From Stemphylium vesicarium (lineage: Eukaryota > Ascomycota > Dothideomycetes > Pleosporales > Pleosporaceae), in assembly GCA_004380135.1 (NCBI GenBank), contig QXCR01000102.1, positions 124,001-188,000 of the forward strand: a stretch of DNA of 64,000 bases, written 5' to 3'. The position numbers and the translations under genes were made by a program. This document shows positions 41,993-51,600 of this stretch, piece after piece. Numbering within the stretch: the stretch's first letter is position 1; the number at the start of each line of letters is the position of its first letter. The notes beneath the pieces are model-generated. The model saw nothing but the letters and a program-made list of their open reading frames with translations, searched no databases and was not told where the DNA came from.

Positions 41993-43731
41993 AGCGGTTC
42001 ATGAGTGTTCCGCTCACTGCTACTCAGGGAGTATAGCTCCTATGAGTCTACGACACAGTCTGCAGGCCAGCTTTCTTCTTTAAAACGATTCCGGTTACGC
42101 ATCGATATGGCACATGCCCGCTTTCCAATGTGAACATTAGTTACTACAAATGTCACCGACCGACCTGTGGCCAATTTGACTGTCTCGCCGATGAATTATG
42201 GGGAATGAAAATGCGTTGTACCACTTTGTTTCTGGATGTTAACCTTCCCCCGGCGTTATGCGCGTCTTTTTGTCCTGCGTTACAACCTCCGAATAGCGAC
42301 ATTTTGCTTCTCACTGTGAGTGCGAATCTTATCATGGTAAGAGACAGCTGACCAACCTAAGATCTGGCAGTCGCTGGGCGTCTCGGTTCCCTATGCCTCA
42401 TAGTACGGCACGACAAAGGCGTTTGGAAACATATTGGCAACTACGGACGAACCAAAGAGCTTCTGCGGGCGAGCAAAACTTCGGCCTGTCTTGTCCTCAT
42501 GCAACAATTGAGGCTTCAACTCTGGGAAAATGAAGGAATATTGGACGAAAGAGGAAGCAGGTCCTTTGATGGAGCGTGGATGCGTTCAGATTCCCAGTTC
42601 TGATGCGTTCTGAGCATCTCATTTTCTTTAATTCCTCCCCCTTCAATGAAATGAATTGCTTCTCAACCCTTGTGTGACCTCGCTTTGCCAGGTGATATCC
42701 TAATTGAACCTCCTCGAAGACGATCCTTGTGATACAAGGACTCCGCACGACAAAGATACGATACAATCTTGTCTCGCCCTTCCGATATATGCCACGTCTG
42801 CTCTTCCCTACACGGCTCGTCGCCCGAATTGCCAAGATACCCGAACCAATCCCTGCCACCCACCACCTGAAAGTCTCATCTCTGAGTTCCCTGAAGATCC
42901 TCCTCATTCCTCTCCTCCTCATCATCAAGAACTTGTCGCCAGGTCGCTAATCAGTTGGCGCTTGTTCAACTCCCCAACGGCCATGGTCGTGGAAGCTGCG
43001 AGAGATTCGAGAAGCACCACAGAGCATGTTGGTCCAGTCGAAGGAAATGGGTGCGCTTCGTCGCGGCTCGTTGTTACAGCTGCATGTGTGTCTCGGAAAC
43101 CTGCCTGCCCCAGTCCATGCTGTCTGAGCGAGTTCGCTGTCCCGTAGCTCTTTCCATTCTACCCAGACGAAGATACGGATCTCGCGCTCGACCATCGAAT
43201 CAAGTACCAGTTGGTACTGTAATAATGACGACAGCTGTCGACAAAGCGGCCGCTTTCGGATCGGACATGTTGGTAGTGTTCAATTGATCGTTTTGAGTAC
43301 CGGAATCCTAAAGGATGAGACGCTCAATAAAGAAAGTCGTGATTCGTGAAAGTAGCACTAGCGTATCGTGCGAAGAGAGGGAAGTACTGAGTTTACAATG
43401 CAGGAACATGCAGACTTCAAATAGAGCGCACGATGAACGAATATCGGGGTCACGAATCCAAGTGACATCTGGATGTCGCATTGCACCCCCAATCAGCATG
43501 TGCATGGTTGTGCCACAAAAGAGTATATTCTCCTCATCGGGTGTCTTACCGCGAGGCCACCATCATCCACTAACACAAGGTGCAGGCGATCTCACTCCCT
43601 CGCCAACGCATCAGCCGGGTCATATGAGCTGAATTCAAGGCATATTGTGGGGTTAAGAACCAAGTCAAGTACCGCTTATCTTCGCGTGGTCGCACGCCTA
43701 ACCACGCTGTCCCCTTGCACCATGGTGTGCC
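41993..43731. other. Intergenic, no gene seen
   Basis: About 1.7 kb between the unrecognised gene and the GNAT gene. ORFs up to 147 codons (for example 42497-42928 on minus and 42704-43147 on plus) overlap each other and show no conserved-looking pattern. Confidence 0.4.
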
Positions 43732-44438
43732 TTACGCCGCAACATCATCCACATCTACACCGTCTTTCACATCCTTGGTCATGTGCAAAATCCTAATCTC
43801 CTCGCCATTGGGACACTTGATGGCATCCTCTCGACCACTCCTCACATACCCACATCTCTCGTAAAGCGCCACCCCGCTCAGCGTCGCTCCCATTTCCAGC
43901 CTTGAGAAGCCCGCCGTCTCGCCCGCTTTCCCCTCCTTCGCTCGCGCCTCGCAGTACCGCATCATCATCGTGCCTAGGCCGCGACGGGCGTAGTCTGGAG
44001 ATGTGAAGATGGCGCGGATACTTGCGCGCTCGACGGCGGGATCACGCTTTTCTGGCATGCGGAGCAGCGAGGGCGCCGAATCGCCGCCGTAGAGCGTTTT
44101 TCTAAACGACCATCCGCCGCAGGCACATATCGTCTCGGGTTGCGAGACTGGGTGGAGGATGAAATAGGTCCTGCACTCGTCAGTTTGGGCCAGCGTTGGC
44201 GGGGTGGCTGGGGATGATGATGGACGCCTTACTGATCGTGGATTAAGACGGAATCGGGGCCGAAAAGATAGCCTATTGAGCCATCGAGCTCGGCTTGGGT
44301 GTAATAACCTTTTCCCAGCGCACGAAGCGAGGTCCCAATCATCTGCTGTAGGGCTGGTATGTCTGCTGGTGTTGCCGCGCGGAAGGTGTATTTGTGTGTT
44401 GCTTCTTGAGCTTTTGCGTCGGTAATGGGGTCATGCAT
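43732..44438 (-). CDS. GNAT-family N-acetyltransferase
   Basis: Exons 44438-44233 and 44170-43732 encode 214 aa. The intron 44171-44232 is GTAAGG...GTGCAG, and the junction restores IHDQTYFILHPVSQPETICACGGW. GNAT motifs are present: an N-terminal FRAATPADIPALQQMI, the central beta-strand block ending in IRAIFTSPDYARRGLGTMMM (acetyl-CoA pyrophosphate loop, R/Q-x-x-G-x-G/A with RRGLG), and a later ATLSGVALYERCGYV. It would transfer an acetyl group from acetyl-CoA to an amine; the substrate is unknown. No targeting signal is seen. Confidence 0.9.
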
Positions 44439-46974
44439 TTTGGAGCACGGGGAATTCGGGAGCTGGATTGGGAGGAGTGTCTGGAATAGTTCTTGACTAA
44501 CTACAGAAACAATGCATTCAGATATACATCAAGTATTGCGGTAGTTTTCTTCTGCCCTTGACACGCCCGCTATCGGCATTAGCTATGGCGAGCCTGAGAG
44601 GGCGGGCTTTGCTTCCCGTCGGGAACCGCGCCATCTCGTATCATCAGCATCCACATTGTTCGTCGACAGAGACCTTTACCAACAGCCGTACTCTCACATA
44701 TGGCTAGTGAAGCGGCAGATACTTGTTTATGTCGCAATGCGAAATGGCTCTAGTCGGGAGAGCTATGACCAGCCTGAGGTCATTCGCGCGCCTCCTGTTT
44801 CGCGTTCCTTTTTTGCTGCAACGCGTCTACTAGACTTCAGAATACGACGAGAATGGCGCCATTTTCAGTCCGAAGACATCAAGACCACAAAATATGCACA
44901 TCATGAGCTCGCGTCGATCCTTGATCATCCGGAAACAATGGACACACACCGCGACGGGCCACAAATGTCGATCACCAGACTCGGTCGGAGCCTCAGATAC
45001 AAATGAGGATACTTAGTTAGTCAAGACGAGCGCGATGATCTTCACGAGGCTCTTTCACGAAGATGCGGATCGGAATACCTGGCGTAAAACAGCTTAGGGC
45101 TGGTCTGTGTCATAAAGATCGGCTTAAAATCTCGCCGTCTGCTCGTCTCAGTTGGAGGCTCGCTCACTCTTTCTCCAAACAGAAGTTCAGCCGAGGTGCT
45201 CAGATCCGAAGGATTGCATCTGTGCGTGAAGTGATCACCACATCTCGCAGAGGCTCAAGGCAAGGACGCATCGAGAACGAGAACGAGCCAGGATTCGATT
45301 CTTGTGGTGTCCGCCGCGACTCGCGCCGTGGCGTTTTAGTCAGTCCACCACAGTCCAGGACGGGAACAACCGTTTACGAATTATCAGGCTGCATATCCGA
45401 AACAATCGTGGCTTCCATGCGCATTGGTGTGCACGCCCAGTAGGTTGAGGCTGCGCGATGTTTTGAAGCACCCATTGCGGCGACCTCGGTCATGGAGCAG
45501 CTTCGCACGCTGAGTCGTGACCGTTGTCTCAGTATTTCCGCCCATTCCCCTGCTACAATGGCTTGCTTTGAGCCCTCTTGTGGACCACACCATTTCTACG
45601 CAGTCGATTGATAGCACCGGTCCTAGGCGCGGTCGGTCATCTCGTTGTGCAGCAAAAGGAAACCCACCATTTGACAATCCTGACTATGAAAGTACGTCTT
45701 GATCATGTGCTGCGTATCGACTACGACCATGAATACACAGTGTGCACTCAAGGACGTGGATCACGCTCTCAGCCAGGCCGTTTTTCTTAGTCCTCACTTA
45801 CCAGCAGCACCCCACTTCTATCTCAAGATGCATCCTTGTACAGCGGTGAACCTGTAAAGCCGGTGGTACCTGTGTTTCGGTATCTGGACGCAGGTTTGCT
45901 TCTTGCGTCAGGCGTAGGGTCTGAAACGGCCAAAATTGTCAGGCGCCCGTAGCGCGAACCGAGAATAGTGAACGGCAAAAAGCGGGACGGGCTCCGGGAC
46001 CTGTCGATCAGCTCTATATGCACGATGTCTATATGCAAAAGCTTGTTTGTATACCGCTCGATTATGCTTCGCAGCGTATGCAACTCTCTGCAAGACGATT
46101 GCTATCGAAGAATTCAATCGTCGCAGACTGCGGACCGAAACTCGGTGTGAGCATTACTTTGGATGAGATCATACAAGCATCCCGAGACGGCCGTTTTCTT
46201 GTCGACTCAAAGTCTTACACTGACAGCTCTAGAACAGACGTTGCCCAAGCCAATCACGCACCTCCCACCCGGAAAGGGACCGAGGCTCGGTTTTCCCGTT
46301 GAGAGAGTACTAGGTACTTCCTCACACATCACAATGCTCTGTCACAAGAATTACCGGGGTCCGAAAAAAAGCAAACCTTAATTGCTTGAAGCCTAGGCGT
46401 AGTTCTCGGTAGTCGGGTCGTGTCAAACCTCTAACTGGACAACGACTCGTGGGTCTCTCAGATGTGGACCTTCAAGTCAAGGTCCATATTCTTCCGATAC
46501 CAATCCCCACTGGGGTCTGCGATGGTGTACCATGACAATGGCGGCACTTGGTAACAGTCGGATGGCCAGGGTTTGCTCCTGGCAATATGCCGCTGCGGAA
46601 TCGGCCAATCGTTCTCTTCGCCTTCCAACACCTTCCTCGGCTTCCATCCAGAATGATGTCTTTTTCGCTTCACAACTGAGCACCCTGTAGCCTTGGCGGG
46701 GCCTTGGGCAATGATCCCCTTTGCATCCCGCATCATCGCCATGGGCTAGTTCAACTTGGCATATTCTTCGGACGAGCATGCTGAGATTATAAGAAGGATG
46801 CATGCCAGCTTCAGGCTGAACATCATCATCAGTCAACAGTTCGATCAACACACAAGAGCCGGTGCTCACATTCGCTTCTATTCCATTCGCTTCTTCACTT
46901 CTTCTGCACCATCTCGGAACCCTTATATCGAATATCAATTTTCTGAGCCATCAAATCCATCTACCATCACGACA
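44439..46974. other. 2.5 kb intergenic region
   Basis: No confident gene. A minus-strand ORF (46742-46458, 94 aa) has unusually protein-like composition (CSVVKRKRHHSGWKPRK, WPSDCYQVPPLSWYTIADP) and could be a small gene, but no homology was recognised. The stretch just before 46975 contains the cutinase promoter and leader, with a TATAA-like element near 46788. Confidence 0.4.
46458..46742 (-). CDS. Possible small gene, 94 aa, doubtful
   Basis: An intact ORF with ATG at 46742 encodes a basic N-terminal half and a Trp/Tyr/Pro-rich C-terminal half. It has no signal peptide, membrane segment or motif that I recognise. It lies 232 bp from the divergent cutinase start. Composition is the only support, so it may be chance. 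Confidence 0.25.
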   Translation of the reverse strand: MAMMRDAKGIIAQGPAKATGCSVVKRKRHHSGWKPRKVLEGEENDWPIPQRHIARSKPWPSDCYQVPPLSWYTIADPSGDWYRKNMDLDLKVHI

Positions 46975-47787
46975 ATGTACACAACATCCATCCTCGTTGC
47001 AGCCCTTGCTGGTCTCGCGGCCTCCAGCCCTATCGAAAGCCGTCAACTCTTTGGAGGTATCGGAGGTACCGGATCCAGTTCTAGCGAATTCAGTCAGGGC
47101 GGTTGCAGAGACATCCTCTTCGCCTTTGCCCGTGGCTCTACAGAGATTGGCAACATGGTATGTATTTACTCTCCAGTATCAATTGACCATTACTCATACA
47201 ATCAGGGAACCGTTGTTGGGCCCCCCACCTCCGATGGTCTCAAGCAAGAGTTTGGCCAGGACGCCGTCGCCACCGAGGGCATCCCCTACGCTGCCTCACT
47301 CGGCACTAACGCTATCCCCGGCGGCACAGACACGCGCTCCAAGAACCTTCTCAAGGATACGCTCAACTCCATGGCGCAGAAGTGCCCGGACTCCGTCATT
47401 GTATCCTCAGGCTACAGCCAGGGCGCAGCCGTCAACCACCGCGCCATCGAGGAGCTCGACGCGAGCGTCCAAGACCAAATCGCCGGCGTCGTGACCTACG
47501 GCGACACTCAGAAGCTGCAGGACAGGGACCAGATCCCCAACTTTCCTAAGGAAAAGGTCAAGATCATTTGCCAGCCTGGCGATGCCGTCTGCCTTGGTAC
47601 TCTGAGCGTTCTGCCCGCTCACTTGACCTACGGTACCAGGGCGAACGAGGGCGTCGAGTTCTTGAGCCAGCAGATCAAGGGCGCACAGGCGAAGATCAAG
47701 GCTAGGAATGCGAAGCGCGAGGCGGAGAAGGTTGCTGCTGCTGTGGCGGGCTCTGTTAAGCGTGTTGCAAAGGAGATTGTCGCTTAA
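46975..47787 (+). CDS. Cutinase with basic C-terminal extension
   Basis: Exons 46975-47157 and 47206-47787 encode 254 aa. The 48 nt intron (GTATGT...ATCAG) is a multiple of three and free of stops. The start at 46975 gives a clean signal peptide (MYTTSILVAALAGLAASSP). Cutinase landmarks are the N-terminal FARGSTEIGNMG, the nucleophile motif GYSQGA with Ser132, Asp187 in QPGDAVC and His200 in LPAHLTY. Four cysteines (44, 121, 183, 190) can form the two usual disulfides. Secreted cutinases hydrolyse cutin polyester of the plant cuticle. The usual fold ends near residue 215; here about 37 further residues follow (QIKGAQAKIKARNAKREAEK...SVKRVAKEIVA), predicted by eye to be a basic amphipathic helix. 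That tail is unusual. Confidence 0.95.
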   Translation: MYTTSILVAALAGLAASSPIESRQLFGGIGGTGSSSSEFSQGGCRDILFAFARGSTEIGNMVCIYSPVSIDHYSYNQGTVVGPPTSDGLKQEFGQDAVATEGIPYAASLGTNAIPGGTDTRSKNLLKDTLNSMAQKCPDSVIVSSGYSQGAAVNHRAIEELDASVQDQIAGVVTYGDTQKLQDRDQIPNFPKEKVKIICQPGDAVCLGTLSVLPAHLTYGTRANEGVEFLSQQIKGAQAKIKARNAKREAEKVAAAVAGSVKRVAKEIVA

Positions 47788-49215
47788 GCGGACTGGATGG
47801 CTTTGGATTGAGAAAGACTGTTGGCGATGGACCGCGAGGACTCGGGGATAACTCCTGTGTGGCTGGATCACCTTTGTCATCCGGTCGCGCGGTTGACGAT
47901 ATTTTTTTCTTCTACTTTTTCACATCTTTCTTTCATTACGGTTTTCTCTTCATATCTTACGAAATTATATCTTTGGGCCCACAAATACTTTCCTGTCATG
48001 CAAACTGTGATGCGCCCGCAAATGGGAGAAGAGAAAGATATACGAGTTGATTGGTACAGAGTTCTATTTTGCTGGTAGTAGGTTGCTTGCTCCGCTATCT
48101 ATACGTAGTAGTGTGTAAGTGCTGCTAAGAAAGTAGTTTCAGGTTTGTAGTCGCACTATACATAGATGCTATGTTGTGACGGTTTATGAGGTAGGGACAT
48201 TCGTGTGCCACGTGGTGGAGAGATGGTTCCTCCTGCTCTTGAGCAGCACCTGCTGCGCCTATCGCGATCATCGATACGTCATGTAAACAGATCATCGTAA
48301 TAGCCCTATATAAGGCTACTACGACAGCTACACAGAAGAAGAAGACATCAGCTTATATATGACACTCTTCTCTCACTGCTTACACTTCTACATATGTTCC
48401 AGAGTGGCTCACATCCCATTCTGCTGCTGTGCACGGTGCGTCAAATTCCCTTGGTATACCGTCGGACTAGATGAGCAGCAAAGGGCCACCTATAATCAGC
48501 GCAATGCAGCAGCAGCAGCTTCACATACTCGCAATGTGTCACGGTTTTGGAGTCGTTCCTCTTGTATCACGTATCACAGTTTCATGTCTCCGCTGCTGTA
48601 CCACATAGTACACCTGATCGCTACTCTACACCTCACCGCTTTCCTACTATATACATTGTTCATAGCAACATACAATAGAACCTCAGTTCAATCCTTCGAT
48701 TCTTCCTGCACGCAATCCCCAACACAATGCGAGCCTCACTACCAAATATACGGTTTTCGAATCACACGCTATCTTTGATCTTAAATAAGTTCATTTGCTA
48801 GTTGAGACCCGTTCGCGCACTTACATGACTATCTCTTAATTATTGTACTGTGCCCTGTCTGCCCAAATACACATGGATCACGTGTTGTACAACTATCGAC
48901 GCCATCCAGGCCCTCACTCTTTCTAACAAGCGCATTTCCAGGCAAGCCGCAAGGACATGCTACGACTGCCTCTCGGAGAGCGTAGTTACCAAAAGATCGA
49001 TACCATGTTATGGGGCATTTGCAGAACTAACCCAACGATCATGTTCGCAATAGAGGCTGGCGGATCACTTAGGTATATATTGTGATCTGCATGCCATGGG
49101 GCGTGGATTATATGATCATTTTGGTGTCGCGGATAGGTGCAGTCGGCCATGGTACTTATGATGAGGGTATTCAGAATCACGGCGATGATTTACCCGCCAA
49201 ATTGCCCGCTGGAGC
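47788..49215. other. Intergenic, no gene seen
   Basis: About 1.4 kb between the cutinase gene and the hAT element. It is T-rich after the cutinase stop (probable 3' UTR) and carries no supported ORF. Confidence 0.45.
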
Positions 49216-49223
49216 ATTGGAAG
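49216..49223. repeat. Left 8 bp target-site duplication of hAT element
   Basis: The sequence attggaag abuts the left terminal inverted repeat and matches attggagg at 50427-50434 in seven of eight positions. Eight-base duplications are diagnostic of hAT transposition; the single mismatch is a G/A transition. Confidence 0.85.
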
Positions 49224-49319
49224 CAGACTTGCTATCAGTCAGGTAACTCAGTTAGAACTGACTGAACTGACCGCCATAACTCAGTTCAGTCAGTCAGTTA
49301 GTTATTAAGGCTGCTAGAC

Positions 49320-49364
49320 GTTAGTTTAGTTAGTTTAAGAAGCCTCTAGACTAACTAAACTAAC
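49320..49364. repeat. Left subterminal hairpin, RIP-mutated copy
   Basis: A palindrome with loop AAGCCTC pairs gttagtttagttag with ctaactaaactaac. Its sequence equals the reverse complement of the right hairpin (50371-50414) except for one extra A and a series of C-to-T and G-to-A differences, nearly all in CpA/TpG context. Confidence 0.8.
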
Positions 49365-49609
49365 TAACGTTAGACTAACGTTAGCTATTTTAAGGCTATA
49401 TTTTATAGCTATAATAGCTACTACTAGTATTATTTAAAAGTAGCGATAAGATAACGCTAGTCTTAGATAGGCTTTTAATAGTCCTATAAAGGTTAGAGGT
49501 AAACTACTAGACTAATTAGAGCTTTTAGAGTGCGCTAGCCTTACCTAGTAAGCTCTACGCGTCTCGCCCGCTATAACTACTTAACGCATATTTTCTTCTA
49601 GGGTACTTC

Positions 49610-49918
49610 ATGTCTACTCCCTCTAACTTAGGCCTCCGCCGCCTCCTTGAATACGATAAGCGCGCTTCTCCTCGACCGTCGCTATCGAACGCGCCTACTA
49701 TTGGCGATACTGCGTGCGAGGCTCAGCCCGATGAGCCCGTTATAGTACAGGCGGACATACCCGACGACGACGATGACAACTACGTCAGGCTTGATTTTAA
49801 GCGCGTGCCGTACCTAGAGCGGCGCCAGGTTAAGCGCTGTGGTCCTGGCGGGCTAAAAAGCTGGATCTACCGCCATGGCTGGGGCGTCTGGCACCGCAAG
49901 CACAAGAAGAACTACTAG
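49610..49918 (+). pseudogene. hAT transposase N-terminal fragment, broken BED finger
   Basis: A 102-codon ORF begins with ATG and leads into KSWIYRHGWGVWHRKHKKNY, the start of a BED-type zinc finger as in Pleosporales hAT transposases. TAG at 49916-49918 and another at 49925-49927 interrupt it exactly where Trp is expected; beyond them the frame continues with DSTTNASRHL, the finger's His region. Both stops can arise from TGG by G-to-A change. The coding block itself is GC-rich compared with its flanks. Confidence 0.75.
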
Positions 49919-50370
49919 CTTTGCTAGTACTTCCACCAACGACGGCAGCAGGAGGCGTGCTACGAGGCTGACAGCACTACAAACGCTAGCCGACACCTCT
50001 CAAGTAACAGGCCTAGGCACTCACTTAGACCTAACGGACCTATACTAATTACTAGCTAGGAGGGCAATATTATGGGCGCGCTTATAAAGTCACAAGTATA
50101 TATAATAAGGTCTAGAGGTATAGATGTCTTCCAATAGGTTATAAAGGAGATGGCGGTAAGCTTTTTATCCTCTCGGTTTCAAGAAGCGCTAAAGGACTAG
50201 GTAATTACTAACAACTAGAGCTAATTTACTTCAAGTTAGTCCAGGTTAGGTAAGTCTAGGTTAGTTTAGTCAGTCCGCAGCAGCAGCAACGTTAGTTTAG
50301 TTTAGTCAGTTTTATTTTACCTAGAAAGTCTTGGCAGTTAGTTCAGTCCAGTTCAGTGTTCTTCAAACAT

Positions 50371-50414
50371 CAGTTCAGTCAGTCCGGAGGCCTCTGGACT
50401 GACTGAACTGACTG
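50371..50414. repeat. Right subterminal hairpin, less mutated copy
   Basis: A palindrome with core GGAGGCCTC, flanked by cagttcagtcagtc and gactgactgaactg. It retains CpA/TpG dinucleotides that are TpA in the left copy, so it approximates the pre-mutation sequence. Confidence 0.8.
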
Positions 50415-50426
50415 ATAGCAAGTCTG

Positions 50427-50434
50427 ATTGGAGG
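50427..50434. repeat. Right 8 bp target-site duplication of hAT element
   Basis: The sequence attggagg abuts the right terminal inverted repeat; see the left duplication at 49216-49223. Confidence 0.85.
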
Positions 50435-51600
50435 GCTGCGAATGTGTCGCGCTAACGAGCTATCTCTTCCGTTCTGCATCACTACAGGCCAGAACGTATT
50501 GAGGCGCATGCTATATTCAGCTATCCCATTCAGCTTGCAGCGCCAAAAACGCGCTCAACATGGCTGCAGCTACTCTACCCTTGCGGTTGACATGCTGCAT
50601 ACGAATAGAGCCACATCTATCCCACCTAAGGCCTGGTGCAATGCTGCTGCTAGATAACGCGTGATCATTATGTAGATGCGATCGTTGCGTGCACGTACAC
50701 TGCAACGAACTGTAATGTGCAGCCAAAGCTGCAACAACCACGGGAGAGACCCCTAACTTCTGCTTTTAACCACCAAGTTACCCCAGGGTTAGACTCTGCC
50801 GAACCACTACACATTTACGGCCACTCCGACTGCAAGACACACCATGCCCCGTATGGAAGGCCTAGGCCATCTGAATCCGGGGTTCAGCCAGCCTCGCAGC
50901 ATCCTAGCGGTCCGAAAACGGCTTGAATGTACAGAAGTGGTTGACTAGGCTTGTTTCTCGGCCGGACCTGGCCACCTCGCTTAATAGCGGGGGAAACTCT
51001 CTACCGCATCGGTAATAGGCTCTCATCGATCCGACACTCGGTTTGGTACAGTACCTGCGCACAACAATTCGAGCCCGTGGCAACGCACTGACAGACCATT
51101 CTTCGTGCTAAGGTTGGGGTTTCAGCTGAGAACAACAATGCACCTGCACGCTCGCTTCCGCGAGCTCAAACCGAAGACCTCACCTCAATGGGGGAAAGCG
51201 TCAGCAAATCGATACGCCGAAAAGAAGCCATGGCTTCACGACGCGCCGGGCTTTAGAGACTATCAGCTACGTCTACTCTCTCAATGCGAACTCCTGTATG
51301 CTCCATGCCGGTTCCATATGCGCTGAATACCACGACCGTGAAGGTGCATATACATGGCGATGTCAGCCACAATGCGCCTAATCTCAGCTGAGACTTGATT
51401 TGATTCTAGGCTCCATCTGTAAGCAAACTCAATCACAGCTATCACATAGGCTTGTCACAAAAGGTTAGTCGAGGCTAATGACCAGTCTATCAAAAGACAG
51501 TATCTAAGTACTTAACCAGTCTTCAGCCTCTGCTATCAAGTACCTACATTGTTTCGACGACTACAACCCATTTTCTACAGCACCATCATTGATACCAAAC
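50435..51600. other. Intergenic, no gene seen
   Basis: About 1.2 kb between the transposon and the DUF2235 gene. Short ORFs only. The last ~200 bp should hold the promoter of the DUF2235 gene. Confidence 0.45.

Larger units (their letters stand above)
49224..50426. mobile_element. Internally deleted, RIP-mutated hAT DNA transposon
   Basis: The 1,203 bp element has perfect 19 bp terminal inverted repeats (49224-49242 and 50408-50426, CAGACTTGCTATCAGTCAG), starting CAG as many hAT elements do, and an 8 bp target-site duplication. Subterminal regions are full of CAGTT/AACTG repeats, likely transposase-binding sites. Inside are the N-terminal remains of a transposase with a broken BED zinc finger and a short downstream piece (SFLSSRFQEALKD, stop, VITN), but no catalytic or dimerisation region. 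At ~1.2 kb it is far shorter than autonomous hATs (~3 kb). It is therefore non-autonomous. AT-rich subterminal stretches carry CpA-to-TpA changes typical of repeat-induced point mutation. Confidence 0.88.

Noticed and set aside
42497..43147. Opposite-strand ORFs of 143 and 147 codons
   Set aside because: They overlap each other and have no recognisable pattern; likely chance.
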